Assembly: GCA_049796395.1 (NCBI GenBank) | Contig: JBARER010000351.1 | Span: 7,515 to 71,514, forward strand | Source: BOG-931 sp049796395 | Lineage (GTDB): Bacteria; Pseudomonadota; Alphaproteobacteria; Rhizobiales; Xanthobacteraceae | Reading direction: 5' to 3' | Length of the DNA: 64,000 bases | Shown here: in pieces, positions 61,956 to 64,000 of the stretch | How positions within the stretch are numbered: the first letter of the stretch is position 1 | Layout of the letters: every line of letters begins with the position of its first letter | Translations under genes and position numbers: made by a program | The notes under the pieces: generated by a model | Told to the model about the DNA's origin: nothing | Databases searched by the model: none | Seen by the model: the letters and a program-made list of their open reading frames with translations, nothing else

Positions 61956-63314
61956 TCACTTAAGCGCGCCGCGCGGCAAGCCGGTTGCGGCTTCGAATTG
62001 CCGGCCGAAGGCGACGAGCTTGGCGTCCTCGCCGCCGGGCGCCAACAGCGTGATACCGAACGGCAGGCCATTGCTGCCGATCGAGGCCGGCACGGCAAGC
62101 CCGCACAGATCGAGCAGATTGACGAAATTGGTATAGGTGCCGAGGCGATTATTCAGTTCGACCGGCTCGGCGAGAACCTCGGCGACGGTGTAGGTGGCGG
62201 GCGCCGTCGGCACTACCAGCGCGTCGATCGCGGTAAACACGCGGTCGCGCATGCGGCGCAGTTCTTCCAGCCGGTAAAACGCCGTGAATGCATCCACCGT
62301 TCGCAGGTCGCGGCCAGCCTCGATGATCTGCCGCGTCACCGGCAGGATCGCCTCGGGCGACTTGGCGAGCACACGCTTGGCGACGACATAACGCTCGGCC
62401 ACCCAAGGCCCGTCGTAGAGGAGCCGCGCGGTCTCGTAAAACGGCTCGAAGTCCACTTCGACAAGCTTGCCGCCGAGCGCGGCGAGCTTGGCCAAGGCGG
62501 CGTCATAGGCGGCGGCCGCCACCTTGTCGCCGAAGAACTGGCGCTGGGGCGCGCCCGGCACGCCGAGCCGCATCGGTTGCGGCGGCGGCACGACCGGCCC
62601 GACGCGGCGCGGCCGCGAATACGGATCGGCGTCGTCAAAGCCGGCCATCACATTGAGCGCCGTCATGGCGTCATCGACGGTGAGCGTGAAAGCCGTGACG
62701 CAGTCGAGCGAGCGGCAGGCCGGGACGACGCCGCAGGTGGAGACCAGACCGACGCTCGGCTTGAGCCCGACGATGTTGTTGAACGCGGCCGGCACGCGGC
62801 CCGATCCCGCGGTATCGGTACCGAGCGTCAGCGGCGCGATGCCGGCGCCGACGGCGACGCCCGAACCCGAACTCGATCCGCCCGGAATCAATTTGGCATC
62901 GAACAGATTGCGCGGCGTGCCATAGGGCGAGCGCGTGCCGACAAGCCCGGTGGCGAATTGATCGAGATTGAGCTTGCCGAGAATGAGCGCACCGGCGGCG
63001 CGCAGCCGCGCCACCACGGTGGCGTCGGCCTCGGCGCGATAGGCGAAGGCCGGACACGCCGCGGTGGTCGGCATTCCGGCGACGTCGATATTGTCTTTGA
63101 CCGCGATCGGAATGCCGTAGAGCGGCAGCGATGTGTCGCCCGAACGCGCCTGCGCCAGCGCGTCCGAGGCGACGTCTTTCTCTTCACGTAATGTGATGAA
63201 CATCGCCGGATCGTCATGGGCGCGGATGCGCGCATAACTGCGCGCGACGATGTCGGCGGGCGTTGCCGCGCCGCTGCGATAGGCCTTGAGGATTTCGGCG
63301 ATCGTCTCGCTCAC
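61956..63314 (-). CDS. Allophanate-hydrolase-like amidase without the C-terminal domain
   Basis: 452 aa from a GTG start. Amidase triad: Lys73 in GIPIAVKDNIDVAG, Ser147-149 in IPGGSSSGSGVAVG and Ser171 in LGTDTAGSGRVPAAFNN. The C-terminal part GTYTNFVNLLDLCGLAVPAS followed by GLPFGITLLAP is the hallmark of allophanate hydrolase (AtzF/DUR2). AtzF is about 600 aa with a C-terminal 150-residue domain that decarboxylates N-carboxyurea; that domain is absent here and the gene ends right after the amidase. Convergent with atzH, two bases between stops. Other amidases cannot be excluded. Confidence 0.88.
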   Translation of the reverse strand: MSETIAEILKAYRSGAATPADIVARSYARIRAHDDPAMFITLREEKDVASDALAQARSGDTSLPLYGIPIAVKDNIDVAGMPTTAACPAFAYRAEADATVVARLRAAGALILGKLNLDQFATGLVGTRSPYGTPRNLFDAKLIPGGSSSGSGVAVGAGIAPLTLGTDTAGSGRVPAAFNNIVGLKPSVGLVSTCGVVPACRSLDCVTAFTLTVDDAMTALNVMAGFDDADPYSRPRRVGPVVPPPQPMRLGVPGAPQRQFFGDKVAAAAYDAALAKLAALGGKLVEVDFEPFYETARLLYDGPWVAERYVVAKRVLAKSPEAILPVTRQIIEAGRDLRTVDAFTAFYRLEELRRMRDRVFTAIDALVVPTAPATYTVAEVLAEPVELNNRLGTYTNFVNLLDLCGLAVPASIGSNGLPFGITLLAPGGEDAKLVAFGRQFEAATGLPRGALK

Positions 63315-63452
63315 GCGGACCTTTCCACTGGCGCATATTCACGGGCCGGCCCGCCGCGCTCGCCGTTCAATGTCCTAAAGGGCAAAAGGCTGGTGTGCAA
63401 TCGTCGTGCCATGGGGTGCCTTCCCGTCATTGCGATGCGCCGTCTTCGTCCT

Positions 63453-63604
63453 GCCCCGCGATAGCGGGGAAGGGGGACCGCGCGTAGCGCGGTGGAAGGG
63501 GCGTCTGACGCGTCGCTCCACTGTCGTCGCAAAACAATCGTCACCGCCCGCGCCCCCTCCACCATGCTTCGCATGGTCCCCCTCCACCGCTATCGCCGGG
63601 GCGG
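63453..63604. repeat. Large inverted repeat with three nested hairpins
   Basis: CCCCGC-GATA-GCGGGG (63454-63469), ACCGCGC-GTA-GCGCGGT (63476-63492) and ACCATGC-TTC-GCATGGT (63561-63577) are arranged so that the flanks AAGGGGG/GGAAGGGGCG and CGCCCCCTCC/CCCCCTCCACC pair over about 150 bases, ending in CCGCTATCGCCGGGG. The form is that of a Hyphomicrobiales intergenic palindromic element. Confidence 0.65.
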
Positions 63605-63682
63605 ATGCAAGTTTCCTCGTTCTCGCGATGCGCCTTTGCATCCGAGTTTTGCTTCACGCTTTAAGAAAGCCCTTCCCAATCT

Positions 63683-63704
63683 CCTCCCTCAAAAAAGAGG
63701 GAGG
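63683..63704. repeat. Hairpin CCTCCCTC/GAGGGAGG
   Basis: CCTCCCTC (63683-63690) and GAGGGAGG (63697-63704) enclose AAAAAA. Part of the palindrome-rich right end; no T-run follows, so it is more like a repeat than a terminator. Confidence 0.5.
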
Positions 63705-64000
63705 CGGAGCGCCGATAAGCGCACCAACTGGAGTCCGCTCCGCTGCAGAAAGGAAAGCCTGCCAGCGTATGCGGCGAGCACCATCGCTTTTCTCTCCCGC
63801 ACAGTGCAGGAGCCAAAGCGGCGGCGCCCTCGCCTTTCGGCGCCCCACCGCGGTCATGCGCCGAAGGTTTTATCCCTCGACTCGGCTCCGGGCCGCGCTT
63901 CCTGGAATCACCGGGTGCAAACGGGAGGACCCTCCCCGGCGCCAGTGCAGCGAGCACCTCGCAGTCCGGTCAAGTGCCGGACGGGACGATGCCCAGAACC

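Larger units (their letters stand above)
63315..64000. other. 686-base right end, palindromic repeats, no convincing gene
   Basis: Open frames near 63654-63957 on the minus strand lack ribosome sites, signals or recognisable motifs and lie over repeat-like, palindrome-rich sequence. Nothing was read as a tRNA, rRNA or tmRNA. Confidence 0.5.

Noticed and set aside
60885..63191. 768-codon plus-strand frame through atzE, atzH and the amidase
   Set aside because: It crosses three recognised genes in a wrong frame or strand and carries no domain.
63654..63957. Overlapping minus-strand frames of 67 and 98 codons at the right end
   Set aside because: No ribosome site, palindrome-rich DNA and no recognisable motif; such frames recur in repeat regions.
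1..64000. CRISPR arrays, insertion sequences, prophage, tRNA or rRNA genes
   Set aside because: No regularly spaced direct repeats, transposase motifs, integrase or tRNA-like cloverleaf sequences were noticed; a tool search would be needed to exclude them fully.

Overview
The window looks like chromosomal DNA from a high-GC alphaproteobacterium of the order Hyphomicrobiales (Bradyrhizobiaceae/Xanthobacteraceae-like). The basis is the LTXXQ/Spy-like secreted protein, the RpoE-ChrR pair, TRAP and Dpp-type transporters, DUF2188 and ClpP-like small proteins, and the style of the intergenic palindromes. I saw no rRNA, tRNA, CRISPR array, transposase or phage gene. This is inference from gene content; no database was searched.

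Layout. (1) 1-2612: 5' end of a VOC-fold dioxygenase gene, a duplicated LTXXQ protein with a clear terminator, and a collagen-like lipoprotein. (2) 2722-17107: two RND efflux systems in tandem, one with adaptor, pump and outer-membrane lipoprotein, the other an MdtABC-like set with one adaptor and two pumps. (3) 17155-26065: a TPP enzyme, a MarR regulator divergent from a MATE pump with a palindrome in the gap, then MaoC hydratase, ketopantoate-reductase-like, DUF2188, MFS and NAD-malic enzyme genes. (4) 26246-31489: a TonB receptor, a redoxin/2OG-oxygenase fusion, a crcB fluoride channel under a fluoride riboswitch, and an SDR-fold protein without the catalytic triad. (5) 31689-39724: an RpoE-ChrR (singlet-oxygen type ECF) regulon. 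Three promoters with the same pattern TGATCC-N16-CGTA drive rpoE-chrR-lipase-DUF1295-methyltransferase leftward, FAD oxidoreductase-DUF1365-cyclopropane synthase rightward, and a convergent DUF2177 gene. (6) 39883-42850: a TRAP transporter. (7) 42851-49498: a fasciclin-domain remnant, a cytochrome b/molybdoenzyme pair, an esterase, small proteins, a DegP-like protease and a PPC/DUF296 protein. (8) 49523-63314: a KimA-like APC transporter, an NCS2 permease with a cysteine hydrolase, then a Dpp-type ABC transporter continuous with atzG-atzE-atzH-like genes, and a convergent allophanate-hydrolase-like amidase. (9) 63315-64000: palindromic repeats without a convincing gene.

How genes work together. 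The strongest inferences are these. The RpoE-ChrR regulon probably remodels membrane fatty acids (two CFA-type methyltransferases, a flavin oxidoreductase, a DUF1295 membrane reductase) when singlet oxygen releases RpoE from ChrR. The 54-63 kb cluster probably imports and hydrolyses a small nitrogen-rich amide (oxalurate, biuret or a relative). It carries an excellent sigma-54 (-24/-12) promoter, which fits nitrogen-limitation control. The allophanate-hydrolase-like enzyme there has only the amidase domain, and the AtzH-like protein may supply a complementary step.
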